Assembly (NCBI GenBank): GCA_021186555.1
Contig: JAJKFL010000013.1
Span: forward strand, 43,239,144-43,303,143
DNA length: 64,000 nt
Reading direction: 5' to 3'
DNA from: Reticulitermes speratus
Lineage: Eukaryota; Arthropoda; Insecta; Blattodea; Rhinotermitidae
In this document: positions 23,831-35,838 of the stretch, piece by piece
Position numbering within the stretch: the first letter of the stretch is position 1
How the letters are laid out: each line of letters opens with the position of its first letter
The notes under the pieces: model-generated
What the model was told of the DNA's origin: nothing
Databases searched by the model: none
What the model saw: only the letters and a program-made list of their open reading frames with translations
Program-made: the position numbers and the translations under genes

Positions 23831-24109
23831 ATCTGTTTATCACAGTTACTTGTTGAATTTCCCTGTGCAATTATCAAGAAGTTCTGGTACAAGGATTAAC
23901 ACAAAATACAGTTCAGTTGCAAGAAACGAAGAACTTAATGTAGCGCTGTGCCAAGACGTGCACTGTTAGAGGCCTGGAACTGCTGTTCTTGTGCGCCTAA
24001 CGGTACTGCTTTACTTACTAAAAGTATCTGAAATGGTGCATACCAAATATGCAGCTGGTGCACATCTAGCTGAAGGATAATTCTGAATGATACAATACTG
24101 AAGTTCCTA

Positions 24110-24403
24110 GTATTAAAAGTAAAGGTAAAGGTCACCCTACAAACTGCCATGAAAGCACAGAGAGGGAGTAGAAGTACAGTTTTACTATTTCCTTTGCCTT
24201 GGCACTACATAGGGGTGGATGGTTAGTGCCACCCCCTACCGGCTTTACCCCTGGGAAAGACCACATATCCATTGCATAGAACGCTGGGTGGGCCCCAGGG
24301 ACAGTTTGGAGTAGTGCGGAAAATATTACCCCCGCCAGGTTTCGATCCCCGGGATCGCCCGGCCCATAGCAAGTCGCTATTCTGACTAGTCTATTGCAGC
24401 CCA
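24110..24403 (-). mobile_element. tRNA-derived SINE (family 2), copy A unit 1
   Basis: Flanked by TGAAGTTCCTA at 24,099-24,109 and 24,404-24,414. The promoter is at the right end: on the minus strand GGCTGCAATAGACTAG serves as an A-box-like region, with GGGGATCGAAACC as B-box-like. The left end has the A-rich/GTAAAG tail (AAAGTAAAGGTAAAGGTCACCC), the same tail motif as SINE family 1. The 90-codon open frame inside it is incidental. Present in all five equivalent sites of the window. Confidence 0.85.
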
Positions 24404-24975
24404 TGAAGTTCCTAATTTTTCAAGATGGAATTCTAAGACTTTGATAAAGACAGAAGGACACATCTCAAAACCACAAATACACTCATGGAAACAAAAGATT
24501 GTGAATTTGGTGGGCTTCTTCTTGTAAAGTATGGAGCCTTACAAGCTTAAGTGCATAAACTGTAAGTGATATGATCATGATGAGCCTGATGATGATGACC
24601 AACATGACAACAGCAGCATAACCTTAAATACCTGAGTACACTTCATGGTTATAAAATTGTTTATTAGAGTTAATAATTATGTATTATTTTCTTGTAGAGC
24701 CAAGCATTAGATTATTAGTGAAGTGTGCAAATTACATACTGCTTGATCTCATACAATAAAAATGCCTTAACACAAAATCAAAGTGCTGTTCCACAAGCAA
24801 CTTACAACACAATACAAACATATTGGCATACTGTCAAAGATGGCCCTAGATGCATACACTGTAGTACAGTTGTGCCATGTGGACAAACTGACCGTCACAG
24901 ATCGATATTAGCAAATGTCTATGTAATCCTAGATATCTGTGAAAATTACTTAATAATGGCACATTACAAACTTAC

Positions 24976-25139
24976 CTCATTTTCGGCTTTACTGATGGAA
25001 ATGTTATAGCTACATGATCTGTTCCTCTTCCACACCAGTGCCTCCCCAACTTTCCGATAAGTTCAATTTCATCATCAGAAGATGTCAGATATCTCTCAGT
25101 ACAAGAACCAGGTTCAACGTTCACTAAATCCATGCTGAT
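24976..25139 (-). pseudogene. Finger-gene N-terminal exon, copy A unit 1 (frameshifted)
   Basis: Bounded by TTGTTATAG/ATCAGC and GAG/GTAAGT. It starts ISMDLVNVEPGSCTERYL and carries the acidic SSDDEIELI stretch. It is 164 nt against 168 in the open B copies, with base losses in the second half (for example CTTTCCGATAAG, plus strand, against CTTTCCCGATAAG), so the frame is lost before the donor. Confidence 0.7.
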
Positions 25140-25756
25140 CTATAACAAAACCAAACAATTATCAGCCATGACCTGCTCTCTCTTACCGCATTAAACGGAA
25201 TACACGTTTCAGACTGAGGTTTTCACACCAGGTTTCTTAAGATTCAAATAGTCTTGGAGGATATTGCTGCCACCATCCCGATTGCATTCAAAGACATGTT
25301 AGGTATTCCTGCCACCATTCTTGGGCTACATTAAATATGGAGACAGCTAGGTCTTCCGGAATATCTGTACGTACATACCCAACCACACAGGTCACATCCC
25401 AGAGGAATGTGATCTTGAGACTATAGCAGTTCATTTATGGTGTTCAGTCTGGCAGCTTTAAGAATAAAAGTGAATTCACACTGTCAAACTAATGACCATC
25501 AACATAAATGTATGCAAGCACAAACAACGATCCTTCAAACACTGGAAACTACTTACAAGTCAACATGGTGTAATATCCCAGAAGACTTGCAACTTCACGA
25601 TACACTTTCCTATAAACACTCCTACACTGCATCAAACTGGTCACAACTGACAAGATGCAAAATAACAAAAACTTGTCACAAAACTTATTTCTGTGGCCAT
25701 ATAAATACACAGACAAACAGAACGATACAATCACTTTCTGAACACAGAACACTCAC

Positions 25757-25824
25757 CATGCTCTCCATCACAGCAGGATGGTTTGTAAGCTTACACCTGG
25801 TCTTTGACAATGATGGTTCCCAGG
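25757..25824 (-). CDS. 68-nt upstream exon of finger gene, copy A unit 1
   Basis: Bounded by CCATATACAG on the 5' side and a good donor ATG/GTGAGT on the 3' side. It ends ATGGAGAGCATG, which reads on in frame into ATCAGCATGGAT of the next exon, giving MESMISMDL. The open frame also extends upstream (KTRCKLTNHPAV), so it is either an internal coding exon or a 5' UTR exon carrying the start. No promoter was identified. Confidence 0.55.
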
Positions 25825-26147
25825 CTGTATATGGAAATAACTTAAACAAATCTTAAATGTACAGATTTCTGTTTATCACAGTCACTTGTTGAATTTCCCT
25901 GTGCAATTATCAAGAAGCTCTGGTACAAGGATTAGCACAAAATAAAAGTTTAGATACAAGCAACGAAGAACTTAATGTAGCGCTGTGCCAAGACGTGCAC
26001 TGTTAGAGGCCTGGAACTGCTGTGTCTTGTGCGCCTAATGGTACTGCTTTACTTACTAAATGTATCTGAAATGGTGCATACCAAATATGCAGCTGGTGCA
26101 CATCTAGCTGAAGGATAATTCTGAATGATACAATACTGAAGTTCCTA

Positions 26148-26440
26148 GTATTAAAAGTAAAGGTAAAGGTCACCCTACAAACTGCCATGAAAGCACAGAG
26201 GGGGAGTAGAAGTACAGTTTTACTATTTCCTTAGCCTTGGCACTACAAGGGGTGGATGGTTAGTGCAACCCCCTACCGGCTTTACCCCTGGGAAAGACCA
26301 CGTATCCATTGCATAGAACGCTGGGTAGGCCCCAGGGACAGTTTGGAGTAGTGCGGAAAATATTACCCCCGCCAGGTTTCGATCCCCAGGATCGTCCAGC
26401 CCAAAGCAAGTCGCTATTCTGACTAGTCTATTGCAGCCCA
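26148..26440 (-). mobile_element. tRNA-derived SINE (family 2), copy A unit 2
   Basis: Same insertion as 24,110, with TGAAGTTCCTA at both ends (26,137-26,147 and 26,441-26,451). Carries CCCAGGATCGTCCAGCCC in place of the CCCGGGATCGCCCGGCCC of unit 1. Confidence 0.85.
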
Positions 26441-27018
26441 TGAAGTTCCTAATGTTTCAAGATGGAATTCTAAGACTTTGACAAAGAAAGAAAGACACAT
26501 CTCAAAACCACAATTACACTCATGGAAAACAAAAGATTGTGAATTTGGTGGGCTTCTTCTTGTAAAGTATGGAGCCTTCCAAGCTTAAGTGCATAAACTG
26601 TAAGTGATATGATGATGATCATCATAATGATGATAATGACCAACATGACAACAGCAGCATAACCTTAAATACCTGAGTATACTTCATGGTTATAAATTGT
26701 TTATTAGAGTTAATAATTATGTATTATTTTCTTGTAGAGCAAGCAATAGATTATTAGTGAAGTGTGCAAATTACATACTGCTTGATCTCATACAATAAAA
26801 ATGACTTAACACAAAATCAAAGTGCTGTTCCACAAGCAACTTACAACACAATACAAACATATTGGCATACTGTCAAAGGATGGCCCTAGATGCATACACT
26901 GTAGTACAGTTGTGCCATGTGGACAAACTGACCGTCACAGATCGATATTGAGCAAATGTCTATGTAATCCTAGATATCTGTGAAAATTACTTAATAATGG
27001 GACACATCACAAACTTAC

Positions 27019-27187
27019 CTCATTTTCGGAAATTTACTGATGTAAAGTATATAGCTAAGGATCCTGTTCCTCTTCCTACACCAGTGCCCTCCCCAACTTT
27101 CCCGATAAGTTCAATTTCATCATCAGAAGATGTCAGATATCTCTTAGTACATGAACCAGGTTCAAGTTTCACTAAATCCATGCTGAT
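27019..27187 (-). pseudogene. Finger-gene N-terminal exon, copy A unit 2 (frameshifted)
   Basis: Same exon type, 169 nt, starting ISMDLVKLEPGSCTKRYL. One or more extra bases (CTTCCTACACC and CGGAAATTTAC regions) shift the frame in the second half. Splice borders TATAG/ATCAGC and GAG/GTAAGT are intact. Confidence 0.7.
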
Positions 27188-27853
27188 CTATAAAAAAACC
27201 AAACAATTTTCAGCCATGACCTTCTCTCATTACCACATTAAACGGAATACACGTTTCAGAGCTGAGGTTCTCACACCAGTGTTGCTTGAGATTCAAATAG
27301 TCTTGGATATAGTGCAGTGATGACCATTAAAAAAACTTCCAACATTTTGGAGGATATTGGTGCCACCATCTGATTGCATTCAAAGACATGTTAGGTATTC
27401 CTGTCACCATTCTTGGGCTACATTAAATATGGAGACAGCTAGGTCTTCCGGAATATCTGTACGTACATACCCAACCACACAGCCTCACATCCCAGAGGAA
27501 TGTGATCTTGAGACTATAGCAGTTGATGTATGGTGTTCAGTCTGGCAGCTTTAAGAATAAAAGTGAATTCACACTGTCAAACTAATGACCATCAACATAA
27601 ATGTATGCAAGCACAAACAACGATCCTTCAACACACTGGAAACTACTTACAAGTCAACATGGTGTAATATCCCAGAAGACTTGCAACTTCACGATACACT
27701 TTCACTATAAACACTCCTACACTGCATCAAACTGGTCACAACTGACAAAATGCAAAACTAACAAAAACTTGTTCACAAACTTAATTTCTGTGGCCATATA
27801 AATACACAGAAAAACAGAACGATACAATCACTTTCTGAACACAGAACACTCAC

Positions 27854-27921
27854 CATGCTCTCCATCACAGCAGGATGGTTTGTAAGCTTACAACTGGTCT
27901 TTGACAATGATGGCTTCCAGG
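27854..27921 (-). CDS. 68-nt upstream exon of finger gene, copy A unit 2
   Basis: Same length and borders as at 25,757. Its sequence reads KTSCKLTNHPAVMESM, with one change (TTGTAAGCT to Ser/Cys context). Confidence 0.5.
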
Positions 27922-27962
27922 CTGTATATGGAAAATAACTTAAACAAATCTTAAATGTACAG

Positions 27963-28365
27963 CTTTGCAGCTTTTATAAAAAATGCAATTTGCAATATTA
28001 GCACAGATCCTGAAAGGAAACATAATAATTACATGCAGTATTTACACACATCATATTTCACTGGAAAACTGAACTTCTATTCCTACTGAGGCATACGGAC
28101 ACTTGCTAAGCATGTGAATATATTGTAACCGAAATTACAGACCAGAATATCACTTCTCTACATTCTATAACAAAATTACAACTGCTTCAGCGAACAGATG
28201 AAAGACAAAACAAACTCGTGCAATGTGCAGTAAGTCACAAAGATGAGCGTGGTGAGCATGATGCATAGGTTCTAGGAACCACAATGACAAGTCTTAGGAA
28301 ACATGATTTATAAAAACTGTTCAGTTTTTATTTAACAATCTAGCTATCATGGAGTTGGGCCACTT
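27963..28365. other. No gene recognised, copy A
   Basis: Between the nested duplication and a LINE fragment; equivalent to 49,543-49,928. Possible 5' region of the finger gene on the minus strand, but no promoter motif is convincing. Confidence 0.4.
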
Positions 28366-28625
28366 GTGGACCCGTGCCAGTCTCACACATCCAGAAGTGT
28401 CTTCAATGGTCTTCCTTGGTTCCTTCTGCTTGTGGTCAGTATTCTTTTTATCATCTTAGGTAATCAGTTACGAGGCATTCTATTTACATGCTGTTTCCAT
28501 TTTCTCTTGTATTCCTGTATTTTGTCCAAAACTGTGGCTATATTTAATACCTTTGCAATCTCTGTATTTGTTTTATGATCTGTCCAAGTGTATCGTGCTG
28601 TTCTTCTCATATATTTCATATCTGC
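28366..28625 (-). mobile_element. LINE C-terminal fragment, copy A
   Basis: Equivalent of 49,929-50,200, where the frame is open. In A a frame break near 28,455 splits it. It is the 3' coding end of an insect LINE different from the two described above. Confidence 0.65.
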
Positions 28626-29329
28626 TGTTCAACAGTAAGTATATCAAATCAAATCCATGCACAATAAACAGAATTTCCATTCTGGACACAGTTCCACTGT
28701 TATGTGAACAATTTTTGCCGCAACTGTTTTTAGTAACACACGTAACATTAACCAACATTTCGCAAGATGTCAGACACGTCTGCACTGTTGTGTGAAAAAT
28801 TTATCTCAAATGTTTGTGTTTTCATTGCATTCCTGTTGCCCTAGTCTGATGTGGTAGATATTCCAGTAATTGCCTCCAGCATAAAATTACTGACACAATG
28901 AAGCACATACATCTGACATATTGCTAAACACTGGATAATGTTATGTGAGTTGCTAACAACAGTTGTGGCTAAAATTATTCATGTAACAGTGGAATTGAGT
29001 CCAACATGAGCATACTGGTTGCTGTTGCTCTATAGTTGTGCGTGGATATGATCTGATACACAAACTGTGGAACAGTGTGTTTTTCTGCATGAATCATATG
29101 TAATGTGGTTCTGCTACATTGTGACAGAATGTCAGAGAAAATTATGTGAAAATTCTCCCATGATCACAGTTCCAAGCACAACAGGCATCTCTAAGCTTAT
29201 TAATGAAGTCAAATATACTGGGTCACGGATGGACAAGAAAGGTGCTAAAAAATGCTGACAGATAAAAAAATGTATTGACAGAATTCTTTAAGGCTCCCAA
29301 AGCAATTTCAAACATGGGATTAATGAAAA

Positions 29330-29412
29330 GATACATGACTGACACAGGAATCAATCCCTGACCACCCACTCCATAGGCAAACTCTATACAACAGTGTTAC
29401 TGCACGTAACAT
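29330..29412 (-). mobile_element. Possible tRNA-like SINE head, copy A
   Basis: On the minus strand TTGCCTATGGAGTGG is followed by GGTCAGGGATTGATTCCTG, the pattern of the middle and B box of insect tRNA-SINE heads, preceded by an A-box-like GTAACACTGTTGTATAGAG. The body is unclear. Equivalent to 50,915-50,998. Confidence 0.4.
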
Positions 29413-32400
29413 GGCAGTCTGTCTGCGTAAGAGATATGTAAAGACAAATATGAATAATGCAGGAAGTACAGCTGAGTATTACAAAGCAACAGTGGAGTGT
29501 CTACACCTAATATTTTGCCACAAAGTCAGAGTAGGTTCCACTGCCACACTGCAAAACCAGAACACATTGGAGGGTATCAAACAACTGTCTCCCCTTGTCA
29601 GTAGGAATAGGTTGAAAGAATAGCACGCACACATTTTTATAACCAATAACTTATTCATTACAGAAATAATGAAATTATATACTTACCTGCTACAAGATAT
29701 GTGGTGGTGTTCTATTATGCATATATCAATATCACATTTCCTCATATAAACCAAATATATCTTTATACATATATAATAAAAAGAATGTGTCTGTGTGTAT
29801 GTCTGTGGCAGATATAACTTGAGAAAAATGAAGGCAAACGCCCGGAAATTTGGCAGTAGTTTCAGGATGTGAACTGCCAAATATAGTCAAAATCTCCCTA
29901 TACCATATGGGCACACCATTCTTACTGCGGTTGCCATGTTCTCAGTGAGGTTCAGAGAATAAACACTGGTAAGATTAAAAAGTAAAACTTCAGCTGTTGC
30001 TATGACATACAGAAACCCTTTAGTTTGTACTGTGCAATTATGTAGCAACTGAAAGATGGGCCTAAGTGTCATTTTTAGTGGGTTGTTGAACGGAAAGGCT
30101 CGGCCTAAGTGCCATTTTATGCAGTTATGCAGGACTTTGGATGAATGACTGGCCAAACCTGTAATAACACAACTTTTCTACTGCAGAAGGAAATGAATTC
30201 ACAACACTGACAGAATGCAGACAGAAAATGTATCCAAAGTAAAGATGAGACCAGATCAGCACAGATCAACTTGGAGAAACTAAGCATTGCCTTGATGAAT
30301 CTAGAAAACTGAGGCCAGAATGGGCCAACAAATGGGCCATATTCTGAGCATCGTGAGGGACAAATCTCTGAGGTGCCACAAACAAAGACCACAGCTAAAT
30401 TTGAAAAGCTGCTTCAAAATTATGTAATATTGTTCATCACATAAAGAGTTTCATTTGCTATTATGATACTATTCTTCAAAACATTTGCTAAAACAAAATG
30501 TCATCAATCCAAACACACAGTTAATATGAGATCAAATGTGATACAGATCAATTATCATGATTCTCAACTTACAGGCCACTTACATGGTAAGAATGTGTTA
30601 TTTCTGCTGAGAAATTTTCAACAATTCCATTGAATTTAAAATAACAGGAATATGAATCTACAAATTCTGGCAAGATATCATAATTTATATTCTGCAAAAC
30701 ACCAAACATCTCAATAAACGGCCATTCTTATGCCATCTACAGTACCACGGCTAAAAACTTCCAGCTCACACCCTGGCAGAAAAGTTACCATTTCATCCTG
30801 GTACCTAAAATGTCAACTCCATATGACAGTATTCAACAATACTATTTTTTCAAGACAAGTTTAGTTATTAAGAATAGATACTGGGAAAATAATAATTTAC
30901 TTGTGTGAGCGTGCACGTGCAACAATCCCCTCATCATTGTCCTCAAAAACACCCTCTAAACAATGCATAAATTGTTTGTGGAGTCGACTGTTGCAATCTC
31001 TTGCTGACATGGGAACAGGTTATCTCATAATCAAACTTGTGTTCAAAAAATGGTATCAGAATGCATGCAATATATCAATATGAATTCGTAGTCTCAGTAA
31101 AATAAAAAACAGCCCAAAAATCCTAGTTGCACTCACAGCACAACACACACCAACTTTAACATCATGTAACGGCACTTTGCAGATGGACAGTGGAATTTCA
31201 GCAGACCAATACCTGTTACTCTCAAGAGTTCACATATCCACCAGGATGAAATCACCAATGTGCAGTCTAATTCTCTAGCATACACTCCATGCAGATACCA
31301 GTCCACAAAATTCACTTATTACAGGAACTTTATTTAATGTATGCATTATACAGACACATATAATCTTGCAATGCGCTACTTATATTGACTAACAATGCAT
31401 ACTGAACCCTATACAAGCCAAGTAACTGAGCAGGCCACACAATACGGGAGCCAATAACTTGACTTCATTAATGTCAGATAAAATACGATCACGTACGTGC
31501 ATACATGCAAGCATGTCTACACATTATTTACTTTGCCATGCCCTGTTCTGAACAAGTTATAACAGCTTCATCAGGAAAGTGACAGGTGGCAACCCAGATT
31601 AAAATGGATTGAATGCTGATAAACGTATTGTGCCCTTTGTTTACCATCAACTCAAGAATGGATCTGCAGCTGACCCAGCCATCCCCCTCTCCCCTAATTA
31701 AATATTTGGGACTAATATTTTAGGGGTGACTACCCATTCTACCTACTTTCAATACTTAAGAATGTGTTTTACCACCACTTCCCTTGTACACTTTCATGTT
31801 GTACTGCATGACATTCTTTACCTGTATGCAGAATCCAGAAGATCCGAGTACCTAAGGCAGTGTTACCTCATAAGGCAGCTCATCAGCAAATACATATTGA
31901 ATGATAAATAAAGACATCAACACATATTGCCAAACTTAAGGAAGTGTTCATGGTTTTTCAAACCGACAAAATTGCCTCTAACGTAAAGTGAGTTTCGAAA
32001 TGAACATATATACATTCACTACATGCATTAGGAAATTCTCACAGACGTATTTCTGCTTGACTAAGCCATATGCAGTGTTACGCTTTCCGTAATTCCTTAC
32101 AAAAATTAATAACGAATAATTGGTACATACCAAACTGATACCCTATCAAGCTTACCTGATTAAACACCTGGGGAAGGAACTGCAATCGAGTTTCACTTCT
32201 GAAATGTTTTATGTCGATAGTTCTTATCCGTTGAACGGCAGGGCTGTGAAATATTAGCAGTTTTTGGTTAACTTATGTTATATATGCATGAAATAACTCA
32301 AAAGCACGGCCACACGTAGCAACCTAACGTGACAATATGTGAAACCCGGGAAAAAAGGAGTGACACTAGGACAGATATTACAACTTCCGACAACGGATAA

Positions 32401-32500
32401 GAGCTTCATATTCTACTAGTCATGGACTACAGCATGAATCAGCGGCAATGTAGTTGAGGTCTTCGTTCACCATGGTTGATACCACAGTTATCTAATATTT
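29413..32500. other. No gene recognised, copy A
   Basis: AT-rich, conserved with 50,999-54,095. Short frames are shared between copies, but only because the copies are recent. B has a short extra piece near 53,005-53,030. Microsatellite-like TGTCTGTGTGTATGTCTG near 29,788. Confidence 0.5.
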
Positions 32501-32524
32501 TGGTACGGTGGTGTAGTTGGTAGT

Positions 32525-32595
32525 TGTTTACCGACGTTTCGGGACGGCCTATCGGACCCCTGAAGATGGGACCGAAATATTGGTAACAATCTACA
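32525..32595. repeat. Imperfect inverted repeat with CTGAAGATG core, copy A
   Basis: TTTACCGACGTTTCGGGAC at the left and GGGACCGAAATATTGGTAAC at the right are imperfectly complementary and enclose GGCCTATCGGACCCCTGAAGAT. It contains CUGAAGA and GAAA, but the outer arms do not fit a hammerhead fold as well as the motif at 23,086. Confidence 0.55.
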
Positions 32596-32811
32596 ACGTA
32601 ACATTCTAGCGGGTGAAGGACGCAGCTGTTAACCTGCTCTCAATCCCGTATTCGTGTCAATTTTATAATAGTAGCTCTTTTATCTGTGTTAGCTTTCTCG
32701 ATGTGGCTTGAGGTACGAGTCGTGAAATTGGAATAAGCCAGAGGCTGTAGGTTCACGTGTTCGAAAATTGAAAACACCTAGTTCAGGCAATCTAAATTAC
32801 TTTGGTTAGGG

Positions 32812-33645
32812 CACTGCTTCCCAAACTTTTTCCTTCATTACCCAAAACCGCTTATCAATTTTTACCCAATGTAGGTAAAACACTAACTGCACAGAAAATA
32901 TATTTGACAAGTGAAGATACATCGGTAAAAAAAATAGGAAGCAAACAATATGTTTGAAGCAATGTCTTTATTTTAAACAACTCTAAACATTTTAGCAGCC
33001 ACAAAAAAATTGACAATTATTCACCAAGAATATTTCATGACGCAGGTCCCAGTTAATGAGTATAATGTCACTGCTCCATCTTATTTACTAGTTCCTGAAA
33101 ATTTGGAACTATTCGATACAGAGCACACCTCACATCGTATTCGGGGATCAGCAAACAATTTCGTTTTGTGCTGTTTATGAAGGCAAGAGGGGAAAATCCT
33201 ACTACACAAATGTGTGCGCTTCGGAACTGCAATAATTGATCACGGCCTCCCCAGCTACCACTGGATAATCATCGTGAATTCTTAGCCAGAAAGACTCCAA
33301 ATGATCCTTCTTGTCTACAAGTAACATTTTGCAATGACTGCTTGACCTAAGCTCAATCATTTGCTCTGCAAAACCATTAATACTATCGGGGATTTCAGTC
33401 AAGTCACACAGAAATGGGTTTACAATCCACTGATATATAGACCTTTCTAGTTCAGAAAAGTATCCCTTGAAACGCAAAGAGAATTTTGTTAAGTGGGTGA
33501 TCACGTCATCCCTGATTTCACTGATATCAACACCCAACAACATCCTCCAAGAAATTTTAATGTGTATTCCGAGGTGTGTCGTTACCCAAAGAAAAACCAC
33601 TTTTACCAAATTTTGGGGTAATTTACCAAGGCTTGGGAAACACTG
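32812..33645 (-). mobile_element. hAT element relic, copy A
   Basis: An 834-bp element with imperfect short TIRs (left CACTGCTTCCCAAAC, right complement CAGTGTTTCCCAAGC) and an 8-bp near-duplication, GGTTAGGG (32,804-32,811) and GGTTACGG (33,646-33,653). The 8-bp target site and TIR type are those of hAT elements. The interior holds the end of a transposase gene only. Confidence 0.75.
33202..33609 (-). pseudogene. hAT transposase C-terminal fragment (ZBED5/FAM200-like), copy A
   Basis: The open frame has FSLRFKGYFSELERSIYQWIVNPF, then LTEIPDSIN, AEQMIELRSS and LESFWLRIHDDYPVVAGEAVINY. This corresponds to the C-terminal region of hAT transposases of the ZBED5/FAM200/SCAND3 type (pattern NPF..D...P....E.IDLQ......FW......YP.L...A). 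The final CEXXFS-like dimerisation motif is missing. It is a relic: the N-terminal BED finger and DDE region are absent. Confidence 0.7.
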
Positions 33646-33653
33646 GGTTACGG

Positions 33654-34367
33654 TGTAAGCATTATCATCTTAATGGTTTCTTAGGGACTTTTCCAGCCCA
33701 CTAAAACTAATTAGTCCGGCCGCAGACGTCTTTCCTTTGGCATTTTTAGTGTAATTTCTGAATAAATCATTTCAACCAAGGTGCAGCTACTGCAGGACTA
33801 CGAGTCGATTTTCTGTTGCCCAAGAGCACGCATACATAGTAGGTTATGAATACAGGCACTTATGGAAGGTTATGACATACATAATAAGTTTTACAAATCT
33901 AGTGCCATAATTGGTAGCCACTGACTACGTGCGTGCGCTGGGCCTCAGGCCGTCACTGTATCTTACCTTCATATTGGCTTCTAAACCATTTCCACATAAT
34001 TACTTTAAATTAACGTAAGCATGCACTTCGTTTCGGGTAGAAGATATTTTACTGAGTGTTTATACAAGTCCCTAATTTTATCTGACAATTTTCTGCCACA
34101 TTCATTCATTTATTATAACATTCCATAAATCCATAAATTGTCATATGTTGGATACAGAACATGTCAACAGAAACACGTTCACAACAATCAACAAACATAC
34201 ATAAAAAAGCGTAATAAATAAAATTGTAAAAATAATCATTTATGGAAAACAAAACAGTCATTCATTCCAAGTCAGGTACAAGACTGTTAATATACACAAT
34301 AACAAAGCAATTTAGTATAGAGTAGGAAGACCTACAGGGTCTTTGAAATATAGCTTAGACACATGTG
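33654..34367. other. End of copy A, no gene recognised
   Basis: Non-coding sequence up to the A/B junction, equivalent to 55,269-55,982. Confidence 0.5.
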
Positions 34368-34446
34368 GCAACTGTCCTTATATCAGTTAGCATGGTAATG
34401 CCTTATACCATTACATTACGAAGTACTGAACACTGTACCTTTACAC

Positions 34447-34729
34447 CTGCCTTCCAAAACCTTGGTTGACTTGTTTGTGGATGTCAGTTTGGGTGCACAT
34501 TACAGTAAGCTCCACAACACCAGCTGCAGGAATGAGTCCAGCATTTGGGCTAATGCTCAGAACAAAACCTGGAGGTTGCTCCGCAACAACTGCTTCAAAT
34601 GGGTGTTTCCAAATGCCATTACTCCGCAGGACCAAAGTCATACTTGACAGATGTGGTGGATGCAATGTCAAAGGACGTGGCTCAATAGTCCACTCATCTG
34701 AGCCAACAGACGCATCAAAGTCCTCTTGC
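34447..34729 (-). CDS. Possible ASH/CEP192-like exon, copy B
   Basis: The 283-nt counterpart of the copy A exon, open throughout, with AG at the 5' border and a CAG/GTGTAA donor-like border at the 3' end. The conserved peptide SISPNAGLIPAAG sits about two thirds of the way in, and changes between copies are mostly substitutions without frame shifts. It lies about 4.5 kb 3' of the finger exon on the same strand, so it is more likely part of a separate gene caught in the duplication. If it is not spliced, the frame ends at the TAA right after the border. Confidence 0.4.
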
Positions 34730-34895
34730 CTTTCAAGACATATATTTAATTACACGTCTGATTGCCTTAATAACATTATGCTTCTCCTGCATTCTAACTT
34801 GAGAACAAATAAATATACATCAGCTGACATGTAAGAATTTTTTAACTAAAAAATAGCTTTCAAAGTTACATGGAGCAGGCATGATGAAAATATAT

Positions 34896-35075
34896 TACTA
34901 ACAAATTAACTAACTTCATGCAGCACAGTCCTTGAGAAGCAAGTAGTTCCTCAGCTACTCAAAAAAAAATTCACCACACTTTGAGGATACTAAAGGTTCA
35001 TTGCCAAGTTTACAAAAGCCAGCCACTTGTCCCTGCCTACATCCAGATGAATTGAGTCCATGCCCTCCGATACTG
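34896..35075 (-). mobile_element. LINE 3'-end fragment, copy B
   Basis: Counterpart of 13,343-13,535, with a 3-bp deletion in CAGTCCTTGAGAAG that is also in C. It is present in all three copies, so it is older than the duplications. Confidence 0.65.
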
Positions 35076-35384
35076 TTTCTTTAAAAACATACCTACTTAG
35101 ATTCCATTTTATTATATTCATTATGCATGGAAGAACTGTTTAGTTTGATAATAGTCTGTTATACGTTAATGAAGTATAAATTGGGTTCCTAAACAATCAA
35201 ATTTTTGGGAAATTTTACATTATTTCCCACACTTTACAAAGGAGCCTAATATACTGTCAGGCCAATGTCAACAATGGTCTAAAACTAAAGGACATTGCTT
35301 CCCAGAATACTGCACAGACCAACCATTTGACACTTTACACACAGCATGTTTTTCTCACTGCCATTCATACGTACTTCTTTAGCG

Positions 35385-35450
35385 ACTGTCCCGGAGTCGG
35401 TACAGTGACAGCAATATGGGCCGCATGAACCTGGGTTCAATTCCGAACAG
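35385..35450 (+). mobile_element. tRNA-like SINE head fragment, copy B
   Basis: Counterpart of 13,840-13,905 with an intact GGGTTCAATTCC at 35,433-35,444. Confidence 0.35.
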
Positions 35451-35838
35451 GGTCTAAGACATTCTTCTGCTCTCCAAATATCAAGACTGATTCTAGGGCC
35501 TACGCAACACCATATTAAACGCTTCGAAGCAGCTCTCTCCCAAGACGGTACAGAAACCAAAGCGAGATGCTCACCACTTACCTCTACTTAGTATCAAGAT
35601 TATGAATGACTGGAGATATGCTTCTAATCTCGTATATGCATTCATAGCATGCATGAGGATAACTTTACCTGAATCTTCACAGTTTTGCAAGCCGTGACAC
35701 AATGGTTGACACTTAAAGATATTGCCTTTACGGTAGCTAAGTTGATATAGTGAGTACACAATGCAAGGCACAAATAAAGAAAACATGATATTATTTTTAA
35801 TCCCACTAATGCACTACACTTTGCTTTAATGATATCTT

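Larger units (their letters stand above)
23833..25864. repeat. Nested 2-kb tandem duplication, first unit, copy A
   Basis: Aligns with 25,865-27,962. Both units begin near TCTGTTTATCACAGT and end at AAATGTACAG, and each contains one SINE (family 2), one 164-169-nt exon and one 68-nt exon. Identity is visibly lower than between A and B, so this nested duplication is older than the A/B duplication. Confidence 0.9.
25865..27962. repeat. Nested 2-kb tandem duplication, second unit, copy A
   Basis: Second unit, about 65 bp longer because of an extra GATATAGTGCAGTGATGACC segment near 27,305-27,345. Right edge at AAATGTACAG (27,962). Confidence 0.9.

Noticed and set aside
24132..24404. 90-codon minus-strand frame repeated at five sites (MGCNRLVRIATC...)
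   Set aside because: It lies exactly within SINE family 2 and starts in its tRNA-like head; the similarity reflects the repeat, not a protein.
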